Assembly (NCBI GenBank): GCA_934444365.1
Contig: CAKSCM010000001.1
Span: forward strand, 62,001 to 126,000
Source: an uncultured Eubacteriales bacterium
GTDB taxonomy: Bacteria > Bacillota > Clostridia > Oscillospirales > Acutalibacteraceae
DNA: 64,000 nt
Reading direction: 5' to 3'
Shown: positions 1 through 8,364 of the stretch, one piece after another
How positions within the stretch are numbered: the first letter of the stretch is position 1
How the letters are laid out: every line of letters begins with the position of its first letter
Position numbers and translations under genes: made by a program
Notes under the pieces: model-generated
What the model was told of the DNA's origin: nothing
Databases searched by the model: none
The model's input: the letters and a program-made list of their open reading frames with translations, nothing else

Positions 1-76
1 GGCATATAAAGGCCACGATCATGCCGGCGGCAAAGGCAACGGCGACCGTCCCTCTTGATCTGTTTCTTCTTCCCAT
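1..76 (-). CDS. Start of a small membrane protein, cut by the window edge
   Basis: Only the first 25 residues are inside the window. They read MGRRNRSRGT followed by a hydrophobic stretch (VAVAFAAGMIVAFIC), which is the pattern of a short basic head followed by a membrane anchor. The ATG is at 74-76 on the minus strand and is preceded by GAGGTG seven bases upstream, a good ribosome binding site. It lies downstream of ilvE on the same strand, but a likely terminator separates them. The family cannot be named from so little sequence. Confidence 0.55.
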   Translation of the reverse strand, partial: MGRRNRSRGTVAVAFAAGMIVAFIC

Positions 77-158
77 TATAGGTCACCTCATCTCTGATAT
101 CATAATACGTCGGTTGCGCTTAAATGTGAATTTTATCCGGCTCCGATGTATAAAAGCA

Positions 159-226
159 AAAGAAAAGCACCGGAAAAACCTGCGACGTCCGTTACAAAAA
201 GGATCGCCGGCTTTTCCCGGTGCTGA
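159..226 (-). terminator. Rho-independent terminator downstream of ilvE
   Basis: On the minus strand AGCACCGGGAAAA pairs with TTTTTCCGGTGCT, with a GC-containing interior. The stem is followed by TTTTC-rich sequence. It sits about 45 bases after the ilvE stop codon and fits the end of that transcript. Confidence 0.6.
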
Positions 227-272
227 TTTTAAAATTTTTGTTGCTGAGGATTAAAAGAATTTTCGGCCTGCG

Positions 273-1343
273 TTATTTTGTAACCGTTACGCTCCAGCCT
301 TCGGGTCCTTCGATCTTGCCCCACTGGATGGCCGTCAGTGTGTCATAAAGACGCTGCGAAACGTCGCCGATTTTCCCGTCGTTTATAATCATGACGTCGT
401 CCTCGTATTTAAGCTGACCGATGGGAGAAATGACGGCGGCGGTACCGGTTCCGAAGGCCTCCTTAAGTCGGCCCTCTTTTGCGGCGGCAGCAATCTCATC
501 AATGGCGAGCTTTCTTTCGGTGACCTTATAGCCCCATGAACGGAGAATTTCGATCGACGACATTCTGGTAACACCGGGCAGGGTGGAGCCGTTGAGCTCG
601 GGGGTTATTATCTCGTCGTCAATTATGAAGAAGACGTTCATCGTGCCGACCTCTTCGACATATTTGCGCTCAACACCGTCGAGCCAGAGTACCTGGGTGT
701 AGTTGACCTCCTCGGCCTCCTGCTGGGATTTAAGCGATGCCGCATAGTTTCCGCCGGTCTTGGCAAAGCCTATTCCGCCGCGGACTGCACGGACATATTT
801 GTCCTCAACGTAAATTTTAACGGGGTTAAGTCCTTCGGGATAATAAGCGCCGACCGGGCTTAAAATGACCATAAAGAGGAAGTGTTTTCCGGGATGAACG
901 CCGAGCTGTGCATCGGTCGCAAAAATAAAGGGACGAATATAAAGTGAGGTGCCCTCAAGCGACGGAACCCAGTCCTTTTCAACCTCGACGAGCTTTCTTA
1001 TCGCCTCGACGGCAAATTCGGGATCAAGTCGGGGAATGCACATGCGGTCGTTGGAGTTGTTGAGTCGGGCGATGTTGCGGTCGGGTCTGAAAAGGAGTAT
1101 TCTGCCGTCTTCTGCGCGATAGGCTTTAAGACCCTCGAATACCTCCTGACCGTAATGGAGCACCATGGCCGACGGGTCAAGCTCGATCGGGCCGTAGGGG
1201 ACGATTCTTGCGTCGTGCCAGCCCTGGCCCTCGTCGTAGTTCATTACAAACATATGGTCGGTAAATATTTTACCGAAGCCGAGCTTTGTCTGATCGGCCG
1301 GTTTTATTTTCGGCGTTTTTGTGAGATCGATTCTAATATCCAT
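273..1343 (-). CDS. ilvE: Branched-chain amino acid aminotransferase
   Basis: This 356-residue protein is a fold-type IV PLP aminotransferase. It interconverts leucine, isoleucine and valine with their 2-oxo acids, using glutamate/2-oxoglutarate, in the cytoplasm. Family motifs are clear: LHYGQEVFEGLKAY near residue 68, the PLP-lysine segment GFAKTGGNYAAS with the lysine at about 195, and the C-terminal GTGTAAVISPIG. The length is normal for the BCAT II group. The ATG at 1343 has AAAGGGG upstream. It is monocistronic with its own promoter and terminator, away from other branched-chain genes. Within this genome it could also supply or drain 2-oxo acids used by the ferredoxin oxidoreductases, which is inference. 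Confidence 0.95.
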   Translation of the reverse strand: MDIRIDLTKTPKIKPADQTKLGFGKIFTDHMFVMNYDEGQGWHDARIVPYGPIELDPSAMVLHYGQEVFEGLKAYRAEDGRILLFRPDRNIARLNNSNDRMCIPRLDPEFAVEAIRKLVEVEKDWVPSLEGTSLYIRPFIFATDAQLGVHPGKHFLFMVILSPVGAYYPEGLNPVKIYVEDKYVRAVRGGIGFAKTGGNYAASLKSQQEAEEVNYTQVLWLDGVERKYVEEVGTMNVFFIIDDEIITPELNGSTLPGVTRMSSIEILRSWGYKVTERKLAIDEIAAAAKEGRLKEAFGTGTAAVISPIGQLKYEDDVMIINDGKIGDVSQRLYDTLTAIQWGKIEGPEGWSVTVTK

Positions 1344-1382
1344 TAAAAAATACCCCTTTCATCCATCTCATTTTTTCTTATA

Positions 1383-1411
1383 ATTATACATCCGTATAAC
1401 CGTTTTGTAAA
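1383..1411 (-). promoter_or_regulatory. Sigma-A type promoter of ilvE
   Basis: On the minus strand TTTACA (1406-1411) and TATAAT (1383-1388) are separated by 17 bases. The transcript would start about 35 bases before the ilvE ATG, so there is no room for a T-box or a long leader. Confidence 0.7.
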
Positions 1412-1427
1412 GGGAGGCAATTGTTTT

Positions 1428-1577
1428 TTATTCCTTGCCGTCGTCCTTGCTGCCGGGGAAGATCTTGTTAAGCAGCACAAGAATGATTATCAGTACGATT
1501 ATAACAATGAAAATTCCGCCGAGCCCGTAGCCCATTATCGGCAGGCTTTCAAGCAGTGCGTTAAGATCCAAATGCAT
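1428..1577 (-). CDS. Small membrane subunit, OadG-like (Na+-pumping decarboxylase gamma)
   Basis: This is a 49-residue ORF: an amphipathic head (MHLDLNALLESLP), one strong membrane helix at about residues 20-35, and a charged tail ending KDDGKE. The ATG follows AAGGAGG by six bases, one of the best ribosome binding sites in the window, and the gene begins 18 bases after the stop of the beta subunit. Position, size and topology match the short gamma (OadG-like) subunits that stabilise the beta subunit of sodium-pumping decarboxylases. The sequence is too short to prove homology. No Zn-binding C-terminal domain is visible, so it is a minimal version. Confidence 0.7.
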   Translation of the reverse strand: MHLDLNALLESLPIMGYGLGGIFIVIIVLIIILVLLNKIFPGSKDDGKE

Positions 1578-1595
1578 ATCTGTTCCTCCTTAATC

Positions 1596-2726
1596 TCAAA
1601 CAAGCGGGGCAACAAGGGTTATTATAAGTCCGCCGGCAATGACCGATGCAATCTGTCCCGAGACGTTTGCGGCGGCCGCATGCATAAGCAAAAAGTTTGA
1701 CGGATCCTCTTTAAGTCCCATTTTATGAACGACACGCGAGGACATCGGGAAGGCCGAAATTCCGGCGGCGCCGATCATCGGATTGATCTTTTCCTTAAGG
1801 AAAATGTTGAGGAGCTTTGCAAACATAACACCGCCGACGGTATCGAATACAAAGGCGACAAGTCCCAAAAGTATAATCTTGAGGGTATCGAGCGCTAAAA
1901 ACTGCTGCCACTGCATTCTTGTTGCAATAGTAAGGCCGAGTAGAAGCGAAACGAGGTTTGCAAGCTGATTCTGGGCCGAGTCCGAAAGGCTGCGAAGTAC
2001 GCCGCATTCCCTTATCAGGTTGCCGAACATAAGGAAGCCTACAAGGGCTACCGAACGGGGAGCAACAAGGCCGGCAACGACGGTTATGATTATCGGGAAG
2101 AGTATGCGTGTGGTCTTTGAGACCGATTTCGGACGGTATGGCATTTTGATCATGCGCTCTTTTTTGGTGGTAATAAGCTTTATTACCGGCGGCTGGATTA
2201 TGGGGACAAGAGCCATGTACGAATATGCTGCAACGATTATCGCGCCGACGTATTTTGAATTGAAGTATTGGGCTACGAATATCGAGGTAGGGCCGTCGGC
2301 AGCACCGATTACCGCGACCGACGCGGCATCGGCGATATCAAAGCCGATGAATCTCGCAAGACTTAAGGTGAAAAATATTCCGAACTGGGCGGCTGCGCCG
2401 AAAAGCAGCATTTTCGGATTCGAAAGCAGCGGACCGAAGTCGATCATTGCGCCTATTCCGATGAAAAGCAACAGCGGAAACAGCTCGTTTGCTATACCGG
2501 CATTAAACAAAACGTCAATAGGGCCGACCTCGGTACCGGTTTCATAAACCTGGGTTACCGCACCGGAAAAGGGAAGGTTTACAAGGATAGCACCAAAACC
2601 CATCGGCAAAAGCAGGGTCGGTTCCATATCCTTTTTAATCGCGAGGTAAATAAGCACGGCGCCGATTACCCACATGACGACCATTTGCCATTGGACCTCG
2701 ACGACATTTGAGAACAAAGCTGACAA
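1596..2726 (-). CDS. oadB: Sodium ion-translocating decarboxylase, beta subunit
   Basis: This 376-residue multispanning protein belongs to the OadB/GcdB/MmdB family, the membrane subunit that decarboxylates carboxybiotin and expels Na+. Typical segments are AAQFGIFFTL, the GAADGPTSIF motif bearing the conserved Asp that binds Na+, and the C-terminal GAAGISAFPMSSRVV with NFLLMHAAAANVSGQI. The start is TTG at 2726 with AAAGGA upstream. No alpha (carboxyltransferase) or biotin-carrier gene is nearby, so the partner must be encoded elsewhere, and the substrate (oxaloacetate, methylmalonyl-CoA or glutaconyl-CoA) cannot be decided. Only the small gamma-like ORF follows. A 230-base leader with a terminator precedes it. 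Confidence 0.9.
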   Translation of the reverse strand: MSALFSNVVEVQWQMVVMWVIGAVLIYLAIKKDMEPTLLLPMGFGAILVNLPFSGAVTQVYETGTEVGPIDVLFNAGIANELFPLLLFIGIGAMIDFGPLLSNPKMLLFGAAAQFGIFFTLSLARFIGFDIADAASVAVIGAADGPTSIFVAQYFNSKYVGAIIVAAYSYMALVPIIQPPVIKLITTKKERMIKMPYRPKSVSKTTRILFPIIITVVAGLVAPRSVALVGFLMFGNLIRECGVLRSLSDSAQNQLANLVSLLLGLTIATRMQWQQFLALDTLKIILLGLVAFVFDTVGGVMFAKLLNIFLKEKINPMIGAAGISAFPMSSRVVHKMGLKEDPSNFLLMHAAAANVSGQIASVIAGGLIITLVAPLV

Positions 2727-2800
2727 AAAAACACATCCTTTATTATGTTTTATTCTATTTTATTTTATCGGAAGCATTTACGGGCGGATAAATCAGCCAG

Positions 2801-2846
2801 TTAAAAAAGACCTTCACCGGCGGAAAAATCCACCGGTAAAAGTCTT
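2801..2846 (-). terminator. Terminator inside the oadB leader (attenuator candidate)
   Basis: On the minus strand AAGACTTTTACCGGTGGA pairs with TCCGCCGGTGAAGGTCTT across a short T loop, and a run of six T follows. No gene lies between the promoter at 2967-2995 and this hairpin. It therefore sits in the oadB leader, which is the layout of transcription attenuation. Confidence 0.7.
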
Positions 2847-2961
2847 GCAATTTAAAGCAGCGGCGGGTACCGTTTTGCGATACCGAGATGACGCCGATAC
2901 TGCGGCCGAAAACTGAATTACGGTATAGTTTAAAGCCGTTTACTACTCCCTTTTACTTCGC
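2847..2961 (-). promoter_or_regulatory. Structured leader upstream of oadB; possible yybP-ykoY-type aptamer
   Basis: The transcript would begin near GCGAAG and then read AAAAGGGAGTAG, a hairpin with ACGG/CCGT arms, and a second hairpin. In the second, GGCG and GGTA pair with TACC and CGCC, leaving TCATCTC unpaired on one side. The GGGAGTAG and GCGTCATC segments recall the two conserved internal loops of the yybP-ykoY (Mn2+) riboswitch. I could not align it fully, and oadB is not a usual member of that regulon. A different ion-sensing aptamer, for example for sodium, is possible. The downstream terminator makes a cis-regulatory role likely whatever the ligand. Confidence 0.4.
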
Positions 2962-2966
2962 GTAGT

Positions 2967-2995
2967 ATTATAAAACATTTTCATGTAAATGTAAA
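2967..2995 (-). promoter_or_regulatory. Promoter of the oadB leader transcript
   Basis: On the minus strand TTTACA (2990-2995) and TATAAT (2967-2972) are 17 bases apart. This is near consensus and is placed about 240 bases before the oadB start codon, which implies a long untranslated leader. Confidence 0.75.
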
Positions 2996-3160
2996 GAAAA
3001 ATATTAATAAATTATTAAGTCCGTCGGTCGGCGCGGAAAAAGCACCCTCTAATTCGAAAAACATTCTTTAACCTAAAAGGAAAACATGCCTGACATTGTG
3101 TTTTTATGGTTCAACAGTTTTAGAATGGCGGAATATCATGTATTTAAGGGGGGATTTTCT

Positions 3161-3511
3161 GTGGAAGAGATAGTCTGGATAATCGGTGTATTTGCGGCGC
3201 TTTGGGGGCTTATGGATGTTTTAAGAAGGATAACCCTTGCAATAACGGTTGAAAAGCATATAAAGCACCGACTGTTTTTAATAATGGACGACAGCGATGA
3301 CCCTTGGTTTGCCGTAAGGGGGATCAAGGAGAGGGCAGGACTGTGCGGATTATTGAAAAAAGACTGTATAGCGGTTATATGGAACGGAAGCGGCGGCAAA
3401 AAAATGGAGGACACCAAAAAACTTTGCGAGCGTACGGGTGTCGTTTTTTGTGTGCCGGGCGATGTTGAAATTCTTGTAAAAAACATTTATAATAACGATA
3501 ATGATTTATAA
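3161..3511 (+). CDS. Hypothetical protein with an N-terminal membrane anchor
   Basis: A protein of about 116 residues with one hydrophobic segment (VWIIGVFAALWGLMDVL) and a soluble remainder that includes DDSDDPWFAVRGIKERAG. I do not recognise the family. The GTG at 3161 is preferred because the run AAGGGGGG lies eight bases upstream and the anchor then sits at the very N-terminus. The frame is open back to an ATG at 3086 with a weaker site, which would give 141 residues. It precedes recD2 by 80 bases on the same strand. Nothing in the sequence gives a function. Confidence 0.6.
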   Translation: MEEIVWIIGVFAALWGLMDVLRRITLAITVEKHIKHRLFLIMDDSDDPWFAVRGIKERAGLCGLLKKDCIAVIWNGSGGKKMEDTKKLCERTGVVFCVPGDVEILVKNIYNNDNDL

Positions 3512-3531
3512 TGTATTAAATTTACGGTTTG

Positions 3532-3562
3532 CAAATCGGATGCTGCCGGATTTTGTTTTTAT
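3532..3562 (+). terminator. Weak terminator candidate before recD2
   Basis: CAAATCGG pairs imperfectly with CCGGATTTTG (one bulged base) and TTTTTATA follows. It could end transcription of the small upstream gene. The stem is short, so the call is tentative. Confidence 0.35.
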
Positions 3563-3591
3563 ATTTACAGGTATGAAATCCGGAGTATAAA

Positions 3592-5865
3592 ATGTTATAT
3601 AAAATCGAATTCAAGGATTTAAAATGTATGAATGAACATAACAGCGAAAATTTTACCGATGAACAACGGACCGTTATTGAGGGCACGGTAGAGGGAATTA
3701 CCTATCGTAACGACAATAACGGTTATACCGTTTTAAATATAAACGACGGCGGATGTATTACGGTTGCCGTCGGGTATTTCCCGTCTATTTCACGGGGCGA
3801 TACGTTAAGGCTTAACGGGCGCTTTATAAATCACAAGACCTACGGCGAGCAGTTTTCGGTCGAGAGCTTTGAGTATTTAAGACCGGGATCCACCGCCGAA
3901 ATATACCGTTTTCTTTCTTCGGGCGGCGTAAAGGGGATAGGTCCTTCGACCGCCGCGAAGATAATCGAGGTTTTCGGAGAGGGCACTATCGACGCCTTAA
4001 AGGATCCGGCGAGGCTGTCTGCAATAAGGGGTATATCCCGTGCCAAGGCCGAAAAAATATGCTCCGATTTTAACGAGAAAAACACCGAGCGCGAGCTGAT
4101 GATAAAGCTAACATCGTTTAATATAAGCCTTAATGAGGGAGTTCTCATATGCAAGGCGATCGGAAACAATTGCGTCGAAGCTATCGAGGATAATCCGTTT
4201 ATACTGTGTGAATTTCCCGTTAATTTCGGGTTTGAACGGTGTGAAAAAATAGCGGCGATGCTCGGGATTGAGCCGCTGTCGCCAAAACGTATAAAAGCCG
4301 GGCTTTTATATGTTCTTCGCCATAATATGCGAAACGGTCATACCTGCCTGCCAAAGGAAAAGCTGTGTCCGACCGCCGCAAGGCTGCTTAATATACCCGA
4401 AGAGGAAACCCATTCGCCGCTTGAAGCTTTAAGCGATGAAAAAAGAGTGGTAATAAAGAATTTCGGCGGCGTCGATTTTGTTTATACATATGAAATGTTC
4501 GCGACCGAATCCTATGTTGCCGGGCGGATGGCCTTTTCAGCCCGAAACGATTCCCTGCTTCCGTTTTCGGTCGACGGCGAGATAGACGCCATTGAAAGCA
4601 TAAACGGCATATCCTACGAAACGGATCAGAGAAAAGCTATAAATCAGGCCTTTGAAAACGGCGTATTTATACTTACGGGCGGCCCGGGCACAGGAAAAAC
4701 CACCACCCTGCGTGCGATAATTACCATAATGGAGCAGCATAAGCTTAAATATCTGCTTGCCGCCCCCACCGGGAGGGCCGCCAAACGGATGATGGAGCTT
4801 TGCTCCAGAGAGGCCAAGACCCTGCACCGGCTTTTGGAGGTCGAATGGGGCGAATACGACGTCCCGCATTTTCAGCGCGATGAAAAAAATCCTCTTGATG
4901 CCGATGTGATAATCGTGGACGAGCTGTCTATGGTGGATATAAAGCTTTTTGAAGCATTGCTTAAGGCTATGAGAATGGGATGCAGGCTTATACTTGTCGG
5001 CGACGCCGATCAGCTTCCGGCGGTAGGAGCGGGAAACGTTTTGTGCGATCTTGTTTCGTCGGGGAGAATTCCTCTTGTTTCTCTTAAAACGGTTTTCCGT
5101 CAGGCGATGAAGAGTCTTATTATAACCAATGCTCACCGAATAATCGAGGGTAAACGTCCGAAGAAGGGGTCGGCTGGGGACGATTTTTTTCTTATAGACG
5201 AGCCCTCCCCGAAAGAGGCATTAAAGCTTATAACCGAGCTTTACTCAAAGCGGCTACCCGACGCTTACGGCTTTGACATAGGCGATATACAGATACTTTG
5301 CCCGTCGCGAATGGGGGATACCGGCACGGTCAGTATTAACGCCGCCGTAAAGGAAATTGTCAACCCGAGACGGGCCGGTGCTCACGAAATCACCCTGAAA
5401 TTCGGAGTTTTCAGGACGGGCGACAGGGTAATGCAGGTGAAAAATAATTACGATATTCCCTTTATATCGAGTGACGGCAGCGAGGGTACGGGTGTATTTA
5501 ACGGGGATATCGGCACCCTTTGGTCGATCGATCCGAAGGGAGGAGTTATAAACGTGCGCTTTGACGACAAAACGGCCGTTTATTCCTTTGACGACGCCGA
5601 CGATCTTGAACCAGCCTATGCGGTTACGGTGCATAAAAGCCAGGGCAGCGAATACGATTGCGTGATAATTCCGCTTGTAGGGGTGCCGACACGGCTTTGC
5701 TACCGCAATCTTCTCTATACGGCGGTAACGAGGGCTAAAAAACTGCTTGTGCTTATCGGATCGGAGCGGCATATAATGTCCTTTATAAACAACGACAGAA
5801 AGAATTTGCGATATTCGGGACTTAAAAATCTGCTTGAAGAAAATATGACCGGACACGAAGGATAA
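3592..5865 (+). CDS. recD2: RecD2-type ATP-dependent 5'-3' DNA helicase
   Basis: This 757-residue superfamily 1B helicase of the RecD2/TraA group works without RecB and RecC and is involved in replication-fork and recombination repair. The N-terminal 90 residues are the OB-like domain (GTVEGITYRNDNNGYTVL), followed by helix-hairpin-helix repeats around GGVKGIGPSTAAKIIEVFG. The motor has Walker A GGPGTGKTTTLRAI, Walker B VIIVDELSMVD, motif III GDADQLPAVGAGNVL, and the C-terminal UvrD-like motif YAVTVHKSQGSEYD. The length is normal. The ATG at 3592 has CGGAG six bases upstream. An in-frame ATG at 3628 with AAGGA ten bases upstream is an alternative. folK follows 29 bases later. Confidence 0.95.
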   Translation: MLYKIEFKDLKCMNEHNSENFTDEQRTVIEGTVEGITYRNDNNGYTVLNINDGGCITVAVGYFPSISRGDTLRLNGRFINHKTYGEQFSVESFEYLRPGSTAEIYRFLSSGGVKGIGPSTAAKIIEVFGEGTIDALKDPARLSAIRGISRAKAEKICSDFNEKNTERELMIKLTSFNISLNEGVLICKAIGNNCVEAIEDNPFILCEFPVNFGFERCEKIAAMLGIEPLSPKRIKAGLLYVLRHNMRNGHTCLPKEKLCPTAARLLNIPEEETHSPLEALSDEKRVVIKNFGGVDFVYTYEMFATESYVAGRMAFSARNDSLLPFSVDGEIDAIESINGISYETDQRKAINQAFENGVFILTGGPGTGKTTTLRAIITIMEQHKLKYLLAAPTGRAAKRMMELCSREAKTLHRLLEVEWGEYDVPHFQRDEKNPLDADVIIVDELSMVDIKLFEALLKAMRMGCRLILVGDADQLPAVGAGNVLCDLVSSGRIPLVSLKTVFRQAMKSLIITNAHRIIEGKRPKKGSAGDDFFLIDEPSPKEALKLITELYSKRLPDAYGFDIGDIQILCPSRMGDTGTVSINAAVKEIVNPRRAGAHEITLKFGVFRTGDRVMQVKNNYDIPFISSDGSEGTGVFNGDIGTLWSIDPKGGVINVRFDDKTAVYSFDDADDLEPAYAVTVHKSQGSEYDCVIIPLVGVPTRLCYRNLLYTAVTRAKKLLVLIGSERHIMSFINNDRKNLRYSGLKNLLEENMTGHEG

Positions 5866-5894
5866 AATTAGGATTATGAACAGGAGAGAAAGCT

Positions 5895-6437
5895 TTGAAT
5901 AAAGAAAATGAATCGTATTTTGACGGTGTAGCCGGTTATGAGGCCGACGGGTTTAAAGTGGCATATATATCGCTCGGCTCGAATGTCGGGGATTCGGTAA
6001 AAAATCTCGAAAATGCACTGTCGGCTATTAAAAGGCTTCCCGACACCGCTGTCGAAAAAACCTCCGGGATTTTTATAACAGCGCCGGTCGGATATACCGA
6101 TCAAAACGATTTTTATAATGCCGCCGTAAAGATAAAAACCAAGCTTCCTCCCGAAGCACTGCTCGGCGCGCTTCTCGGGATAGAGGCGGCGCTCGGCAGG
6201 GTAAGGACCTTTAAAAATGCTCCGAGGATTATCGATCTCGACCTGCTTATCTACGGTGATGAAATCAGCAATACCGACTTTTTGACATTGCCTCATCCTC
6301 GGATGTTTGAGCGGCCATTTATAACAGCCGTTTTAAAACCGATATTAAGCGAGGACAGCATATATTTTAATAGACTTTCTCCGGTGAATTTTAAGGCCGA
6401 CGGAATAGTTTTTACCGGTAAATACCCCGAGTGGTAA
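5895..6437 (+). CDS. folK: 2-amino-4-hydroxy-6-hydroxymethyldihydropteridine pyrophosphokinase
   Basis: HPPK transfers pyrophosphate from ATP to the hydroxymethylpterin in folate synthesis. The family signatures are all present: AYISLGSNVGDSVKNL, FYNAAVKIKT, LLGIEAALGRVR, the metal-binding APRIIDLDLLIYGD, and LPHPRMFERPFI. There is an unusual 22-residue N-terminal extension before the first strand. The start is TTG at 5895 behind CAGGAG. The usual neighbours folP, folE and folB are absent; it follows recD2 instead. A second in-frame start inside the extension is not obvious, so the extension may be real. Confidence 0.93.
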   Translation: MNKENESYFDGVAGYEADGFKVAYISLGSNVGDSVKNLENALSAIKRLPDTAVEKTSGIFITAPVGYTDQNDFYNAAVKIKTKLPPEALLGALLGIEAALGRVRTFKNAPRIIDLDLLIYGDEISNTDFLTLPHPRMFERPFITAVLKPILSEDSIYFNRLSPVNFKADGIVFTGKYPEW

Positions 6438-6531
6438 GAGAATACGGATGAATCGGCACTGACGGGTAAAACCCTTAAGCATAGGCAAAGGCCTATTATA
6501 AAGTACACTTCGTTATTTTTCTCTGCCACGG

Positions 6532-6579
6532 CATTAAATGTATTTTGTTGTTGACAAAATACATTTAATGTTGCATAAT
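6532..6579 (+). promoter_or_regulatory. Promoter embedded in a perfect 17-bp inverted repeat
   Basis: CATTAAATGTATTTTGT (6532-6548) and its exact reverse complement (6554-6570) flank the five bases TGTTG. A sigma-A promoter overlaps the right arm: TTGACA at 6551-6556, a 17-base spacer and CATAAT at 6574-6579. No T-run follows, so this is not a terminator. The geometry is that of an operator covering the -35 region of the symporter/CoA-ligase/IOR operon. The regulator is not encoded in the neighbourhood. Confidence 0.75.
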
Positions 6580-6700
6580 ATTAACGCTTTATTAGATAAA
6601 AGCTTTAAAGCGACTAAGCGTTAAAATGCTGAGACGAAATTGCAGGGCGGTTGCAATTGCCGTGACCGGTGCTTGCAATACATCGGAGGGGAATTTTTAA

Positions 6701-8239
6701 GTGGACAAGACCGTCGTAATAATCATTACCATGGCCGTTTATGTTTTGCTCATGGCGGTCATAGGGGTAATGAATTCAAAAAGCTCATCCGGAGGGGTTG
6801 CAAGCTTTACCGTCGGTAAACGCAATGCCGGGGCATGGATATCGGCGCTCAGCTACGGAGCTGCCTATTTTTCGGCCGTTATGTTTATAGGTTATTCGGG
6901 GAGGACCGGATGGGATCTGTGGCTTTGGGCCTCGCTTGTAGGTCTTGCGAACGCCGTTATCGGGTCGTGGCTTGCGTGGAGGGTGTTGGCCATGCGCACG
7001 CGCGACGTATCGCACAGGCTTCACATCAAATCAATGCCGCAATTCTTTTTTGCAAGATTCGGCAGTAAAAAGATGAAGATTTTTGCGGCGGTTATAATAT
7101 TTGTATTCTTGACGCCGTATTCCGCTTCGGTGTATAATGGTCTGACAAGCGTTTGCCATGTTGTACTCGGTGTAGATGAGGGGCTGTGCCGTATAATAAT
7201 CGCCGCCGTATCGGCCTTTCTTTTGATTTTAGGCGGATATATTGCCACATTAAAGGCCGATTTTGTGCAGGGAATAATCATGTTTTTCGGCGTTATAATG
7301 CTGATTGTATGCGTCGTATGTTCGGATAAGGTAAGGGGCTTTGCAGGTATATCAGAGCTTTGGGAGGAAATGAAAAACGTTCCCGACATGCGGCCGCTCG
7401 GCGGACAAAACTTAGTAAAGCTTGTTTCCACCGTTATACTTACAAGCTTCGGTACATGGGGATTGCCTCAGATGATACATAAATACTACTCCATTCGCGA
7501 CGAAAAGGAAGTAAAGCGGGGAATGGTCATTTCCACCGTTTTTGCCGTTATTGTCGCCGGGGGCGGATATTTCATCGGATCGCTGTCGCATTTGTTTTTC
7601 GGATCGCTGGGTGATTTGGCTACCGGCGGCACCACCGATTATCTTGTACCTTATATGCTTCTTGACTCGAATTTGCCGGTTGTTCTCCTCGGGGTCATAC
7701 TCGTTTTGCTTGTATCGGCTTCGGTATCGACCCTTTCGTCGATCACCCTTACGGCCTGCACGACCCTTACCATGGATCTGATACGCGAAAAACTAAAAAA
7801 GGATATAAGCGATAAGAAATGCGCCGTACTGATAAGGATACTGTGTCTTGTATTTGTCGCCTTGTCATATGTTATAGCCATTACCAAGACCCCTCTTTTT
7901 GATATGATGTCATATTCGTGGGGAATTATTTCGGGCTCGTTTTTGGCACCGTATCTTATTTCGCTTTATTGGAAAAAATTAAGCAGAGCCGGTGCCTGGG
8001 CCGGAATGCTCGGCGGATTCTTCGTCGCCTTTGTTCCGGCTGCCATGAAGATAGCCGTTATGATAACGGGTGATAATTCTCCGGCGATTTTTGCATCCAT
8101 CGCCGCAAAAGGAGCGGAATTTGCCGTAATCGCAATGCTCGTGTCGGTTTTGCTTTGCGTTGTATTTTCGCTTTTGAGGCCGGCCGGGGATGAAAAGCAA
8201 AAGGAATGTGCCGAGCGTTTTTACACCGGCAGGGTTTAA
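6701..8239 (+). CDS. Sodium:solute symporter (SSS family)
   Basis: This 512-residue, roughly 13-helix secondary transporter takes up a solute with Na+. Recognisable features are the N-terminal helix followed by FTVGKRNAGAWISALSYGAAYFSA, typical of the PutP/PanF/acetate branch, and the long alternating hydrophobic segments to residue 490. The start is GTG at 6701 behind GGAGGGG. It is the first gene after the palindromic promoter and is followed, 125 bases on, by a phenylacetate-CoA-ligase-type gene. The likely cargo is therefore an organic acid that the downstream enzymes activate or release. That is inference, since the family does not reveal its substrate. Confidence 0.85.
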   Translation: MDKTVVIIITMAVYVLLMAVIGVMNSKSSSGGVASFTVGKRNAGAWISALSYGAAYFSAVMFIGYSGRTGWDLWLWASLVGLANAVIGSWLAWRVLAMRTRDVSHRLHIKSMPQFFFARFGSKKMKIFAAVIIFVFLTPYSASVYNGLTSVCHVVLGVDEGLCRIIIAAVSAFLLILGGYIATLKADFVQGIIMFFGVIMLIVCVVCSDKVRGFAGISELWEEMKNVPDMRPLGGQNLVKLVSTVILTSFGTWGLPQMIHKYYSIRDEKEVKRGMVISTVFAVIVAGGGYFIGSLSHLFFGSLGDLATGGTTDYLVPYMLLDSNLPVVLLGVILVLLVSASVSTLSSITLTACTTLTMDLIREKLKKDISDKKCAVLIRILCLVFVALSYVIAITKTPLFDMMSYSWGIISGSFLAPYLISLYWKKLSRAGAWAGMLGGFFVAFVPAAMKIAVMITGDNSPAIFASIAAKGAEFAVIAMLVSVLLCVVFSLLRPAGDEKQKECAERFYTGRV

Positions 8240-8364
8240 GGTTCCGGTCGGCATAAATCGCTTTTAAAAAAACGGCGATATCTCCGAGCGCTGCTTTTTG
8301 TTCGGGATATTTCGCAATTGTAATCAATAATTATGCTTTAAATACATGTCAGGAGACGGTATAG

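Noticed and set aside
2020..2547. 175-codon plus-strand frame
   Set aside because: It lies wholly inside oadB on the opposite strand, and its sequence mirrors membrane-helix codons without any family motif.
5254..5856. 200-codon minus-strand frame
   Set aside because: It is antisense to the C-terminal domain of recD2, with no ribosome site and no recognisable motif.
6479..6494. ATAGGC-AAAG-GCCTAT hairpin after folK
   Set aside because: The stem has only six base pairs and no T-run follows, so I do not call it a terminator.
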